Of a stretch of 16,252 nucleotides of DNA, positions 5,435 to 12,339 are shown piece after piece. The position numbers were made by a program, and so were the translations under genes. Below the pieces are notes generated by a model. The model was not told where the DNA came from. It ran no database searches and saw nothing but the letters and a program-made list of their open reading frames with translations. The DNA comes from Clostridia bacterium (GTDB taxonomy: Bacteria > Bacillota > Clostridia > Oscillospirales > CAG-272), in NCBI GenBank assembly GCA_017453085.1, contig JAFTKV010000276.1, positions 1 through 16,252 of the forward strand, given 5' to 3'. How positions within the stretch are numbered: position 1 is the stretch's first letter; each line of letters opens with the position of its first letter.

Positions 5435-6673
5435 ATGGAACTTACTTACGTTGCAACCTGTCTCTTCGGTCTGGAGAAGCTTCTGGGCGAGGAGATCGAT
5501 GCACTCGGCTACAAGCGCATCGATACTATGGACGGCAGAGTCACCTTTACGGGCGATCCTGCCGCCATCGTGCGGTGTAATATCGGACTCCGCTTTGCGG
5601 AGAGAGTCTACATCAGCCTCGGCTCCTTTCGGGCTGAGACCTTTGAGCAGCTCTTCGAGGGCACCCGCGCCCTTCCTTGGGAGAGCTGGATTGGCGCACG
5701 GGACGCCTTTCCCGTAAAGGGACACGCCATCAAGAGCAAGCTCTTCAGCCTCCCCGACTGTCAGTCCATCGTGAAAAAGGCGGTGGTGGAGCGGCTGAAG
5801 TCGGTCTACCGAATGGGCTGGTTCGAGGAAAGCGGCGTGACCTACCAGATCGAGTTTTTCATCTTCAAGGATATCGCCACTCTGATGATCGACACCAGCG
5901 GAACGCCGCTCCATAAGCGCGGCTATCGCACCGAGGCAAACGGCGCACCGCTCAGAGAAACCCTTGCCGCCGCACTGGCCGCCATTGCCCGCCCCCGTGA
6001 GGACGTGCTGTTCTGGGATCCCATGTGCGGAAGCGGAACGATCGCTATCGAGGCTGCCATGCAGATGGCGAACATCGCTCCCGGTCTGCACCGTCCCTTT
6101 GCGGCGGAAAAATTCCCGCAGATCGCGCCCCAGCTTTGGCGAGATGCCAGAGCACAGGCAGAGACTGCCATTCGCACCGACTCTGCCTTCGAGGCGTACG
6201 CTTCGGATATCGATCCCGCGGCCGTTCAGCTGACCAAGGACAATTGCCGCCGTGCAGGCGTGACCAAATGGGTCAAGGCTTTCGAGCGGGACGCCCGTCA
6301 GATCAAGACAGGCGGCAGACGGGGAACCGTCGTTTGCAATCCCCCCTACGGTGAGCGGCTGATGACTATGCAGGAGGCCGAGACCCTCTATCGGGAGATG
6401 GGACGGCATTTTGCTACCTTGGATTCCTGGCAGATCTACGTGCTCACCTCCCACGAGGGATTTGAGCGGCTCTACGGCAGACGGGCGGACAAGGTGCGCA
6501 AGCTGTACAACGGTATGATCCCCTGCAGCTATTATCAGTTCTTCAAGCCGAGAGACGAGCGTTCGGGAAAGCCCTTTGGCGAGCGGCAGGGCCGCAGCTT
6601 TGAGGGCAGAGGCGGTCACTCGGACAAGCAGGGTAAGCCTTTTAACGGGAAACAGCAATGGGAAAAGAAGTAA
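5435..6673 (+). CDS. rlmL: THUMP-domain class I SAM-dependent RNA methyltransferase, YpsC/RlmL type, with repetitive basic tail
   Basis: This is a predicted 23S rRNA guanine-N2 methyltransferase of the YpsC / RlmL N-half family (m2G2445-type site in E. coli numbering). A ferredoxin-like plus THUMP RNA-binding region occupies about residues 1-155, including the opening TCLFGLEKLLGEEI and GYRTEANGAPLRETLAAAL. The Rossmann methyltransferase domain follows, with SAM motif DPMCGSGTIAIEAA (195-208), acidic ribose motif ASDIDPAAV (256-264) and catalytic NPPYGERL (302-309). The fold ends near residue 372 (KLYNGMIPCSYYQFFKPR). It is followed by an unusual roughly 40-residue Gly/Arg/Lys-rich tail with three approximate nonapeptide repeats (SGKPFGERQ, QGRSFEGRG, QGKPFNGKQ), like the RNA-binding tails of DEAD-box helicases. 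The ATG at 5435 is chosen from family alignment. The last 16 nt overlap ybaK. Confidence 0.9.
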   Translation: MELTYVATCLFGLEKLLGEEIDALGYKRIDTMDGRVTFTGDPAAIVRCNIGLRFAERVYISLGSFRAETFEQLFEGTRALPWESWIGARDAFPVKGHAIKSKLFSLPDCQSIVKKAVVERLKSVYRMGWFEESGVTYQIEFFIFKDIATLMIDTSGTPLHKRGYRTEANGAPLRETLAAALAAIARPREDVLFWDPMCGSGTIAIEAAMQMANIAPGLHRPFAAEKFPQIAPQLWRDARAQAETAIRTDSAFEAYASDIDPAAVQLTKDNCRRAGVTKWVKAFERDARQIKTGGRRGTVVCNPPYGERLMTMQEAETLYREMGRHFATLDSWQIYVLTSHEGFERLYGRRADKVRKLYNGMIPCSYYQFFKPRDERSGKPFGERQGRSFEGRGGHSDKQGKPFNGKQQWEKK

Positions 6674-7146
6674 AGACTAACGCCATGCGGATGCTGGATC
6701 AGAAGAAGATCCCCTATCGTGTGAACCTTTACGAGTGCGACGAGTTCGTGGACGGCGTTTCTGTCGCGGATCTGCTGGGACAGCCCTATGAAAACTCCTT
6801 CAAAACGCTGGTGACGGTAGGGAAGAGCGGCGGACATTACGTTTTCGTCGTCCCCATCGCAGAGGAACTGGATTTCAAGAAATGTGCCCGCGCCGTTGGC
6901 GAAAAATCGGTGGAAATGATCCATCTGAAGGATCTTACCCCTTTGACTGGCTACATTCGTGGCGGCTGTACTGCCATCGGCATGAAGAAGCAGTTTCCCA
7001 CGGTGATCCATCAGTCGGCGAAGGATTTTGCCGAGATCATCGTCAGCGGCGGCAGGATCGGCGCACAGATCATCCTATCCCCCGACGATCTGGCAAGAGC
7101 GGTGAACGCCAAGTTTGCCGATATTGTGAAGGAGACGGCAGAGTGA
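6658..7146 (+). CDS. ybaK: YbaK/EbsC-type aminoacyl-tRNA deacylase (Cys-tRNA(Pro))
   Basis: This is a trans-editing enzyme that hydrolyses mischarged Cys-tRNA(Pro), preventing Cys-for-Pro errors. The 162-residue length is typical. Motifs follow the family: TNAMRMLDQKKIPY (7-20), FKTLV with the conserved Lys49, YVFVVPIAEELDFKKCARA (61-79), LTGYIRGGCTAIGMKK (96-111) and IIVSGGRIGAQIIL (127-140). The start overlaps the methyltransferase stop by 16 nt, and its own stop overlaps the kinase start (GTGA). Three consecutive genes are therefore translationally coupled. Together with the rRNA methyltransferase this makes a translation-fidelity cluster. The Shine-Dalgarno site is weak (GGGA within the upstream coding end), consistent with reinitiation. 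Confidence 0.95.
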   Translation: MGKEVKTNAMRMLDQKKIPYRVNLYECDEFVDGVSVADLLGQPYENSFKTLVTVGKSGGHYVFVVPIAEELDFKKCARAVGEKSVEMIHLKDLTPLTGYIRGGCTAIGMKKQFPTVIHQSAKDFAEIIVSGGRIGAQIILSPDDLARAVNAKFADIVKETAE

Positions 7147-8045
7147 GCACGCAAAGATTTGTATCCAAAATCCCGATCTGCAAGGGCTGGTCGGGAGATG
7201 AGAAATACTGTGTCACCGACGAAGCAGGCAAGCGTTATCTTCTGCGCATTTCGCCTGTGGATCAGCTGGAACGCAAGACGGCAGAGCATCACTATATGGA
7301 GAGGGTGGCGGCATTGGGAGTCCCCATGTGCCTTCCGCTGGAGCTATACAGCGACGAAACAAGCGTGTATTCCCTCCAAAGCTGGATCGACGGATCTGAT
7401 GCCGAAGAGGTGATCGCCAATCTTCCCAACGAACGCTCCTACGCCTACGGATGGGAGGCCGGTCAGATCCTGCGCAGGATCCATACCCTGAAAGCCCCTG
7501 CCGATGCGGAGGATTGGGAGATCCGCTTCAATCGCAAGATCGACCGTAAGCTGGAGATGTACCGCTCCTGTTCGTTGCAATATGAGCGGGGCGAGGTTTT
7601 CGTGGATTTCATTGCGCAAAATCGCCATCTGTTGAATCATCGCCCCCAATCCTATCACCATGGCGATTATCATATCGGTAATATGATGATCGATCGGAAC
7701 GGACAGCTCCGGATCATTGATTTCGATCGCTGTGACTGGGGTGATCCGTGGGAGGAATTCAACCGTATCGTCTGGTGTGCACAAAAAGCGCCTGCGTTTG
7801 CGACGGGGATGGTGGACGGTTACTTTGAGGCAGCACCGCCCATGAAATTTTGGCGGCTCCTGGCATTGTATATCGCCTCCAACACGCTTTCCTCGCTTCC
7901 CTGGGCGATCCCGTTCGGCGAGGCGGAGATCGCCACTATGCGCAATCAGGCAAGAGAAGTACTGAATTGGTACGATGGAATGACGAATCCCGTGCCGGGG
8001 TGGTACGATCCCACTTATCAGCAAACCCAAAAAGATCAGCAGTGA
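7143..8045 (+). CDS. APH/choline-kinase-fold phosphotransferase of unknown substrate
   Basis: This 300-residue small-molecule kinase belongs to the aminoglycoside phosphotransferase superfamily. The start is GTG 7143 in a GTGA overlap with the ybaK stop, with AAGGAG (7129-7134) 8 nt upstream. The nucleotide-binding region is KGWSGDEKYCVT (14-25). The usual strand-3 lysine position reads Arg35 (RYLLRIS). Brenner's motif HGDYHIGN (173-180) provides catalytic Asp175 and metal ligand Asn180, and IDFD (192-195) gives the DFG-like metal Asp193. The conserved C-terminal blocks GDPWEEFNRIVWCAQ and SNTLSSLPWAIPFG match a family common in gut Clostridia, normally annotated as aminoglycoside phosphotransferase family. 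Nothing shows antibiotic modification: there is no mobile context, and the gene is in a housekeeping operon. The TGA stop lies in the loop of the terminator, whose left arm encodes the last residues. Confidence 0.88.
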   Translation: MSTQRFVSKIPICKGWSGDEKYCVTDEAGKRYLLRISPVDQLERKTAEHHYMERVAALGVPMCLPLELYSDETSVYSLQSWIDGSDAEEVIANLPNERSYAYGWEAGQILRRIHTLKAPADAEDWEIRFNRKIDRKLEMYRSCSLQYERGEVFVDFIAQNRHLLNHRPQSYHHGDYHIGNMMIDRNGQLRIIDFDRCDWGDPWEEFNRIVWCAQKAPAFATGMVDGYFEAAPPMKFWRLLALYIASNTLSSLPWAIPFGEAEIATMRNQAREVLNWYDGMTNPVPGWYDPTYQQTQKDQQ

Positions 8046-8066
8046 ATGCTGATCTTTTTGGGTTTT
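8023..8066 (+). terminator. Terminator of the plus-strand operon, with the stop codon in its loop
   Basis: AAACCCAAAAAGATCAGCA (8023-8041) pairs perfectly with its complement at 8047-8065: a 19-bp stem with loop GTGAA, ending in GGG followed by TTTT. The kinase stop TGA is 8043-8045, inside the loop. Confidence 0.9.
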
Positions 8067-8071
8067 ATAAA

Positions 8072-8102
8072 ACAGGGACGGCAAGAATGTTGCCGTCCCT
8101 GT
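8072..8102 (-). terminator. Terminator of the GH31 gene (minus strand)
   Basis: ACAGGGACGGCAA (8072-8084) and TTGCCGTCCCTGT (8090-8102) form a perfect 13-bp stem with a 5-nt loop. Read on the minus strand the stem is followed by TTT then ATAAAA, so it best terminates the GH31 transcript. It lies 6 nt from the plus-strand terminator. Confidence 0.82.
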
Positions 8103-8120
8103 ATAGAAGTTCTTGGAGTT

Positions 8121-8150
8121 GCAGGAACCTTCTTGCAAGAAGGTTCCTGC
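8121..8150. repeat. Perfect 30-nt palindrome in the GH31 3' untranslated region
   Basis: GCAGGAACCTTCTTG (8121-8135) is immediately followed by its exact reverse complement CAAGAAGGTTCCTGC (8136-8150). It is too far from a U-run to be a terminator on its own. It could be a REP-like dispersed palindrome, an mRNA 3'-end stabiliser, or a DNA-binding site. Confidence 0.75.
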
Positions 8151-8157
8151 CGGTTTC

Positions 8158-8175
8158 CCAAAGCGGAGCCTTTGG
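8158..8175. other. Small inverted repeat beside the GH31 stop codon
   Basis: CCAAAG (8158-8163) and CTTTGG (8170-8175) flank CGGAGC, one base from the GH31 stop (TAA at 8177-8179 on the minus strand). It forms a 6-bp hairpin and is the fourth structured element in 131 nt. Confidence 0.5.
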
Positions 8176-8176
8176 C

Positions 8177-11100
8177 TTACTTTGCAGTAACTGCGGTCAG
8201 CGATACGTTACCGCCGTTGGAGTCCATAGCGGTGAATACAACGGTGATCGTGTCGCCAACGTAGTCGGACAGATCCAGGGTGATCAAAGCCATCTGCGCG
8301 TCGCCGCCTGCAGATACGACTACCTGAGATTCCATAGGGATGCCATCCTTGTCGTAGATGGTCATCTGGTTCTTGGCATTCCATGCGCCAACCAGAATCT
8401 TCACGGTGGTCACGCCCTCGGTGGTGATGGTGACAGTCTGGCTGCCGCCGTTCAGACCGTGGCGGGTGGTAGCGGATGCAGTGCCCATACCGTCGCTCCA
8501 GGTAACCTCAGCCTTGTTATCCCAGTGGGTCTGAGAAGACTGGAAGCCGGTGTCGATGATATCGGTAGCGTTTGCCTTGCGATCCTGCTGGCTGCCGCCG
8601 CCCTGGTTCAGCTGACCGTAGTATTCCCAGTACTTGGTGCCTTCTGCGGTCAGATCCAGCTTGGTGGTGTAGGGTGTAGAAACGTTAACCTTCACGCTGG
8701 ACTTGTCGCCGGGATCGGGCTCAACAGGGGTCAGATCCTCAACGGTTCCGTCGGATGCGGCAACTGCGGAGAAGGTGATGTTGTTACCGCAGAGCATGGA
8801 GTAGCAGATGTAGATCTCGCTTGCTTCCTCAGCGGTTACGTCGATCACGATCTTGCGATAGTAGTTACTGTCCAGATTACCGAAGGTGTAGGTCTTCACG
8901 TTGCCTGCACGGTCACGGATGGTGAACTTGGCAACAGACTGGTAGCCGCCCAGATAGATCTCGTAGTGGGTCTTATCCTTGCCAACCTTCAGAGCGAGCT
9001 CGAAGGTGTGGTTGGATACGGGGCCGTTGGTGGAGGAGCCGACCTTGCGCAGATCGCCGTCCTGCCACTTGATGGGGTAGTTGTCGGTAAAGCCGTAGGT
9101 ACCGCCGATGCCGGTCATCTCACCGATCAGGTGCTTCTCAACGTTCTTGCGGAATACGGTGGTGGAGTCGATGGCACCGAACAGAGCCCAGTCCTTGTTA
9201 CCGATGGCGGTCAGGTTCAGGTCAACCTCGTCCTTCTTCAGCGATTCCACGGAAGCGGTGAAGCTTGCCTTGGTGTCGTCGTACTGATCGTTGATGTCGT
9301 CAGCGCAGGTGTTTTCGAAGGTGAAGGAGAGCTTGGACTCAGCAGTTACGGCTGCCTTGAAGGAAACCTCGTAAACCACGTTGTCGCGGCATCCGCCAAC
9401 GATTGCCAGAGGCTGTGCGTTTGCATCCTTGGCAACGGTGGTGAACTCAACTGCCTTGCCGTTGAGGGTCATGCCGGTAAGAGCACCCCAATCGGATCTG
9501 CCGTGTACACGGATGGTCCAGTTGCGTTCGGTGAAGGCACGGTCGCCCGCAAAGCTGCCTTTTGCTGCTTCGATCAGCAGGTCAACCGTCTTGTCCTTGC
9601 CGGACAGGGTGATGTCGGTGGTGCGGTACTTGCCGTACTTGTAGCCAACGGTAGTAGTGTCGTCCTCGTAGAGAGTAGTGGTGGTGCCGTAGCTGATGCT
9701 GGGATATACGTCCAGTGTCATGTGGCTCCAATCCTTTTCGTCCACGTTCTTCATGTTGTCAGCCAGAGTCAGAACCGATCCCATGCGAACGAAGATGGGA
9801 GAGGTCTCCAGCTTGTGGGTAACGGTATAGGTAGCGGGACCTGCGTAGGTCTTGCCGGTCCAAACGTCCATCCACTCGCCGTCGGGAATGAATACGTCGC
9901 GGTCAACGCCTGCGTTGGTGATGATGGACATATAGATGTGTGCGTAAGAGCCGGAATCGAAGTACTCGATCTTGATGGAGTGCTTGGAGCCTGCCTTCAG
10001 CACGTCGCTGGTGAGGAACTGGTCGTAAACGGTCCAGCCGTCGATGACCATCTCGTCGTCGATCCAAACGCGAACGCCGTCGTCTGCGTACAGACGGATG
10101 CAAGCGTCTTCCTTACCGATGGTGAGGTTACCGGTCCAACGGACAGAGAAGTTATCCTGTACGCCTACGCCGTCAGGGCCGTTCTGACCCCAATCGTAGT
10201 AGACCTTCTGGTCGTACTTGGTGATAACGGGGCTGCCGGAGAGATTCTTGTTGTTGTAGTATTCAGCCTTCAGACCTGCCTTGCCGTCTGCTTCCAGCTT
10301 GAAGTCGTCAGCCAGAGCATAGCTTTCGGCCAGAGGAGCCACCAGAATGGTGTCGCCCAGCAGATACTGGTAGTTGTTGGCAGACTCAGCGTACTGAGGA
10401 TAGTTGATGTCGAGACGGCGGAGCAGAGGCAGACCGGTCTCGTAGTTTTCGTGGGACAGCGTGTAGTAGAGAGGCAGCAGACGGTAGCGCATATCTACGT
10501 AAGTATGGGTAACTGCTTCAGCGGTCTCGCCGTACAGCCAGGGCATACGGGAGTAGGGTCTGGTGCAGTGTACACGCATGATGGGAGACAGCGAACCGAA
10601 CTGAACCCAACGAACGTACATATCGTCGGAAACCTCGGAGCGGTGGCCACCGATGTCGGCACTCATGTAGGGGATACCCATTTCTGCGCCGCCGTAGATG
10701 GCGTTGAAGATCTCGTATTCCAGGTCGATGACGTCACAGTTGATGTCGCCGGTCCACTGGATGGAGTAGCGGTGAGACGCCAGCTCGGGAGCATACTGGA
10801 GGATACCGTTGAGGATACCGTCAACGTTAGCCATGATCAGTGCACGGCGTGCGTATTCGTCCACGTCGGCGATGCTCTCGTAATAGTCCTCGGTGATCCA
10901 CTGGAACGCATACTGACCGGTGGTGTAGATGGACAGATCGTTGTGGATGGGATTCAGAGCGGTGTGCCAGTTACGGTCGTACCACCAAGAGTCCAGACCC
11001 AGGGACAGGATCAGCTTCAGGTTCTTGTTACGGTACTCGATCTCGTCCTTGTCCAGCAGATTGTTGGTGCCGTCCTCGGGTTCGGGATGGTCGTTGAACA

Positions 11101-12067
11101 CGATGGAAACGCCCATTTCATGTGCCTTCTCCAGGAAGCGCGCCATGTCGGGGAAGAGCTCGGTGTTGATATCGTAGCCGATACCGCTGTCGCTGGTGGC
11201 ACGCCAGTCGGTGTCGATAACCAGCACGTCGATGGAGTAGCCACGGTCCAGATAGTCCTGGATCTGCTTCAGAGCGGTCCGCTCGTTGTAGGCGTACCAA
11301 CGGGAGTCCCAGTAGCCCAGCATCTTCAGAGTGACCATTTCGGAGGAGCCGGTCAGCTCAACGAAGTCGGAGGTGAAGTTTTCGTAATTGCCCTGAGGCA
11401 GGAATACGAACAGGTCGGTCGCGTCGTTGGACATATCCCAACCGTTGTTGCGCTCGTAATCCTCAGCAACCGAGTAGCCGTTCTCGGAGGGAATTACGCG
11501 GGGAGCGTCGGTGAAGTACCAGCTGTTCAGCTCGTCAGAGGGAGAGGGCAGGTACACGTTGCTGTTGGTGTTGGACTCGTAGTTCCACAGGGTGTTGCCC
11601 TCCGTGTCGGTCACGTAGCAGCCGGCAGGAGTCTTTGCGCCCTCGGGAATATAGACCTTGTAGGCGGAGGTGGAGATCACCGTGAAGCCGTCTACGGTCT
11701 CGGAGGTATAGGAGACCTCTTCCCATCCCCGTCTCTTCTGTACGGTGAAGGAAGCGCGATCCTCAAATCCCTTGGAGCCCTTGACCTCGATACGAACCAG
11801 ACGGTCGCTGAGCAGCTGCACGCGGATGCGATCCAGCTCAATGGAGGTAGGCAGAGGGCCTTCGTCCACAGGATCCTTGGTTACGGGAACCTTTTCGGTG
11901 TCCTTGGGCTTGGTGGTGGTTGTGGGGTTGCCGTTGCCGTCAGTGACAGTCGTGGTGACCTGAGACGGGTCGTCAACTGTGGTCTGATCGGGCGTTTCGC
12001 TGTCGGAGCCGCATCCCGTTGCAAGCACGCAGGGAAGAAGCATCAACAGCCACAGCAATTTTTTCAT
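8177..12067 (-). CDS. Lipoprotein GH31 alpha-glucan-active enzyme with inserted PA14 and two C-terminal tandem modules
   Basis: This large surface lipoprotein (1296 residues) is predicted to act on alpha-glucosidic linkages outside the cell. The signal peptide ends at Cys19 (ATGC lipobox), followed by a Thr/Asp-rich linker (20-73). The GH31 N-terminal beta-domain spans about 75-240 and the TIM barrel about 245-560. Nucleophile Asp364 lies in WWYDRNW and acid/base Asp441 in WTGD, followed by SADIGGHRSEVS and RVHCTRPYS. WYDRNW instead of the WxDMNE of classic alpha-glucosidases, together with VIDTDWRA and VFNDHPEP, resembles the isomaltosyltransferase/cycloalternan-forming branch (from memory). 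A PA14 domain (597-716) sits before the C-terminal beta-domain (724-765, FIPDGEWMDVWTGK). Two related modules (945-1106, 1128-1296) end the protein. The start ATG 12067 has AAAGGAG 11 nt upstream; the in-frame extension to 12124 lacks a signal. No transporter or regulator is adjacent. Confidence 0.93.
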   Translation of the reverse strand: MKKLLWLLMLLPCVLATGCGSDSETPDQTTVDDPSQVTTTVTDGNGNPTTTTKPKDTEKVPVTKDPVDEGPLPTSIELDRIRVQLLSDRLVRIEVKGSKGFEDRASFTVQKRRGWEEVSYTSETVDGFTVISTSAYKVYIPEGAKTPAGCYVTDTEGNTLWNYESNTNSNVYLPSPSDELNSWYFTDAPRVIPSENGYSVAEDYERNNGWDMSNDATDLFVFLPQGNYENFTSDFVELTGSSEMVTLKMLGYWDSRWYAYNERTALKQIQDYLDRGYSIDVLVIDTDWRATSDSGIGYDINTELFPDMARFLEKAHEMGVSIVFNDHPEPEDGTNNLLDKDEIEYRNKNLKLILSLGLDSWWYDRNWHTALNPIHNDLSIYTTGQYAFQWITEDYYESIADVDEYARRALIMANVDGILNGILQYAPELASHRYSIQWTGDINCDVIDLEYEIFNAIYGGAEMGIPYMSADIGGHRSEVSDDMYVRWVQFGSLSPIMRVHCTRPYSRMPWLYGETAEAVTHTYVDMRYRLLPLYYTLSHENYETGLPLLRRLDINYPQYAESANNYQYLLGDTILVAPLAESYALADDFKLEADGKAGLKAEYYNNKNLSGSPVITKYDQKVYYDWGQNGPDGVGVQDNFSVRWTGNLTIGKEDACIRLYADDGVRVWIDDEMVIDGWTVYDQFLTSDVLKAGSKHSIKIEYFDSGSYAHIYMSIITNAGVDRDVFIPDGEWMDVWTGKTYAGPATYTVTHKLETSPIFVRMGSVLTLADNMKNVDEKDWSHMTLDVYPSISYGTTTTLYEDDTTTVGYKYGKYRTTDITLSGKDKTVDLLIEAAKGSFAGDRAFTERNWTIRVHGRSDWGALTGMTLNGKAVEFTTVAKDANAQPLAIVGGCRDNVVYEVSFKAAVTAESKLSFTFENTCADDINDQYDDTKASFTASVESLKKDEVDLNLTAIGNKDWALFGAIDSTTVFRKNVEKHLIGEMTGIGGTYGFTDNYPIKWQDGDLRKVGSSTNGPVSNHTFELALKVGKDKTHYEIYLGGYQSVAKFTIRDRAGNVKTYTFGNLDSNYYRKIVIDVTAEEASEIYICYSMLCGNNITFSAVAASDGTVEDLTPVEPDPGDKSSVKVNVSTPYTTKLDLTAEGTKYWEYYGQLNQGGGSQQDRKANATDIIDTGFQSSQTHWDNKAEVTWSDGMGTASATTRHGLNGGSQTVTITTEGVTTVKILVGAWNAKNQMTIYDKDGIPMESQVVVSAGGDAQMALITLDLSDYVGDTITVVFTAMDSNGGNVSLTAVTAK

Positions 12068-12110
12068 ACTAATCAGTACTCCTTTCGGGCAGATGCCGAT
12101 GATTTCCTTT

Positions 12111-12136
12111 TGCCAACTCAACAAAATAGTTTGGCA
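12111..12136. promoter_or_regulatory. Inverted repeat over the GH31 initial transcribed region, candidate operator
   Basis: TGCCAA (12111-12116) and TTGGCA (12131-12136) are exact inverted arms 14 nt apart, giving half-site centres 20 bp (two helical turns) apart. They lie just downstream of the predicted transcription start near 12140, a usual place for a repressor site. No regulator gene is in the window. Confidence 0.45.
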
Positions 12137-12146
12137 GGTTAACTGT

Positions 12147-12175
12147 ATTATACCATATTACAGTCGTCTTGTAAA
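12147..12175 (-). promoter_or_regulatory. Extended -10 sigma-A promoter of the GH31 gene
   Basis: On the minus strand TTTACA (12175-12170), a 17-nt spacer and TATAAT (12152-12147) are present. TGG directly before TATAAT gives the extended -10 TGnTATAAT. This leaves an approximately 70-nt leader with Shine-Dalgarno AAAGGAG (12085-12079). From here to the next gene's terminator (about 12176-12291) I see no gene or clear signal. Confidence 0.88.
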
Positions 12176-12291
12176 GGTTCGTTCTTGCTAATTGTATGAC
12201 TTTATTTGCTATTTTTGAAGAAAATGAGTAAAAATCAACAAAAAGACCGTGCAGGGATTGTTGAAGATGCAATATCGCCGATGAATTTCTT

Positions 12292-12332
12292 CCAAAAACC
12301 ATCACCCGACGGGAGAACGTCGGGTGATGGTT
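12292..12332 (-). terminator. Terminator of the mecA-udg unit (minus strand)
   Basis: AACCATCACCCGAC (12297-12310) and GTCGGGTGATGGTT (12319-12332) form a perfect 14-bp stem with an 8-nt loop. The minus-strand reading continues into a T-run (complement of 12294-12298). It starts 7 nt after the glycosylase stop codon. Confidence 0.93.
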
Positions 12333-12339
12333 GGATGGT

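Noticed and set aside
5309..6658. 449-codon minus-strand open frame over the methyltransferase gene
   Set aside because: Antisense shadow from the same codon bias; the plus strand carries the SAM and NPPY motifs.
7143..8045. Aminoglycoside resistance gene
   Set aside because: The APH fold is shared by many metabolic kinases, there is no mobile context, and the gene is embedded in a housekeeping operon.
7850..12142. A 1430-codon open frame on the plus strand
   Set aside because: It is codon-aligned antisense to the GH31 gene and arises because that gene avoids TTA, CTA and TCA. The translation is low-complexity Val/Gly/Asp-rich with no domain, while the minus strand has full GH31 and PA14 motifs, promoter and terminator.
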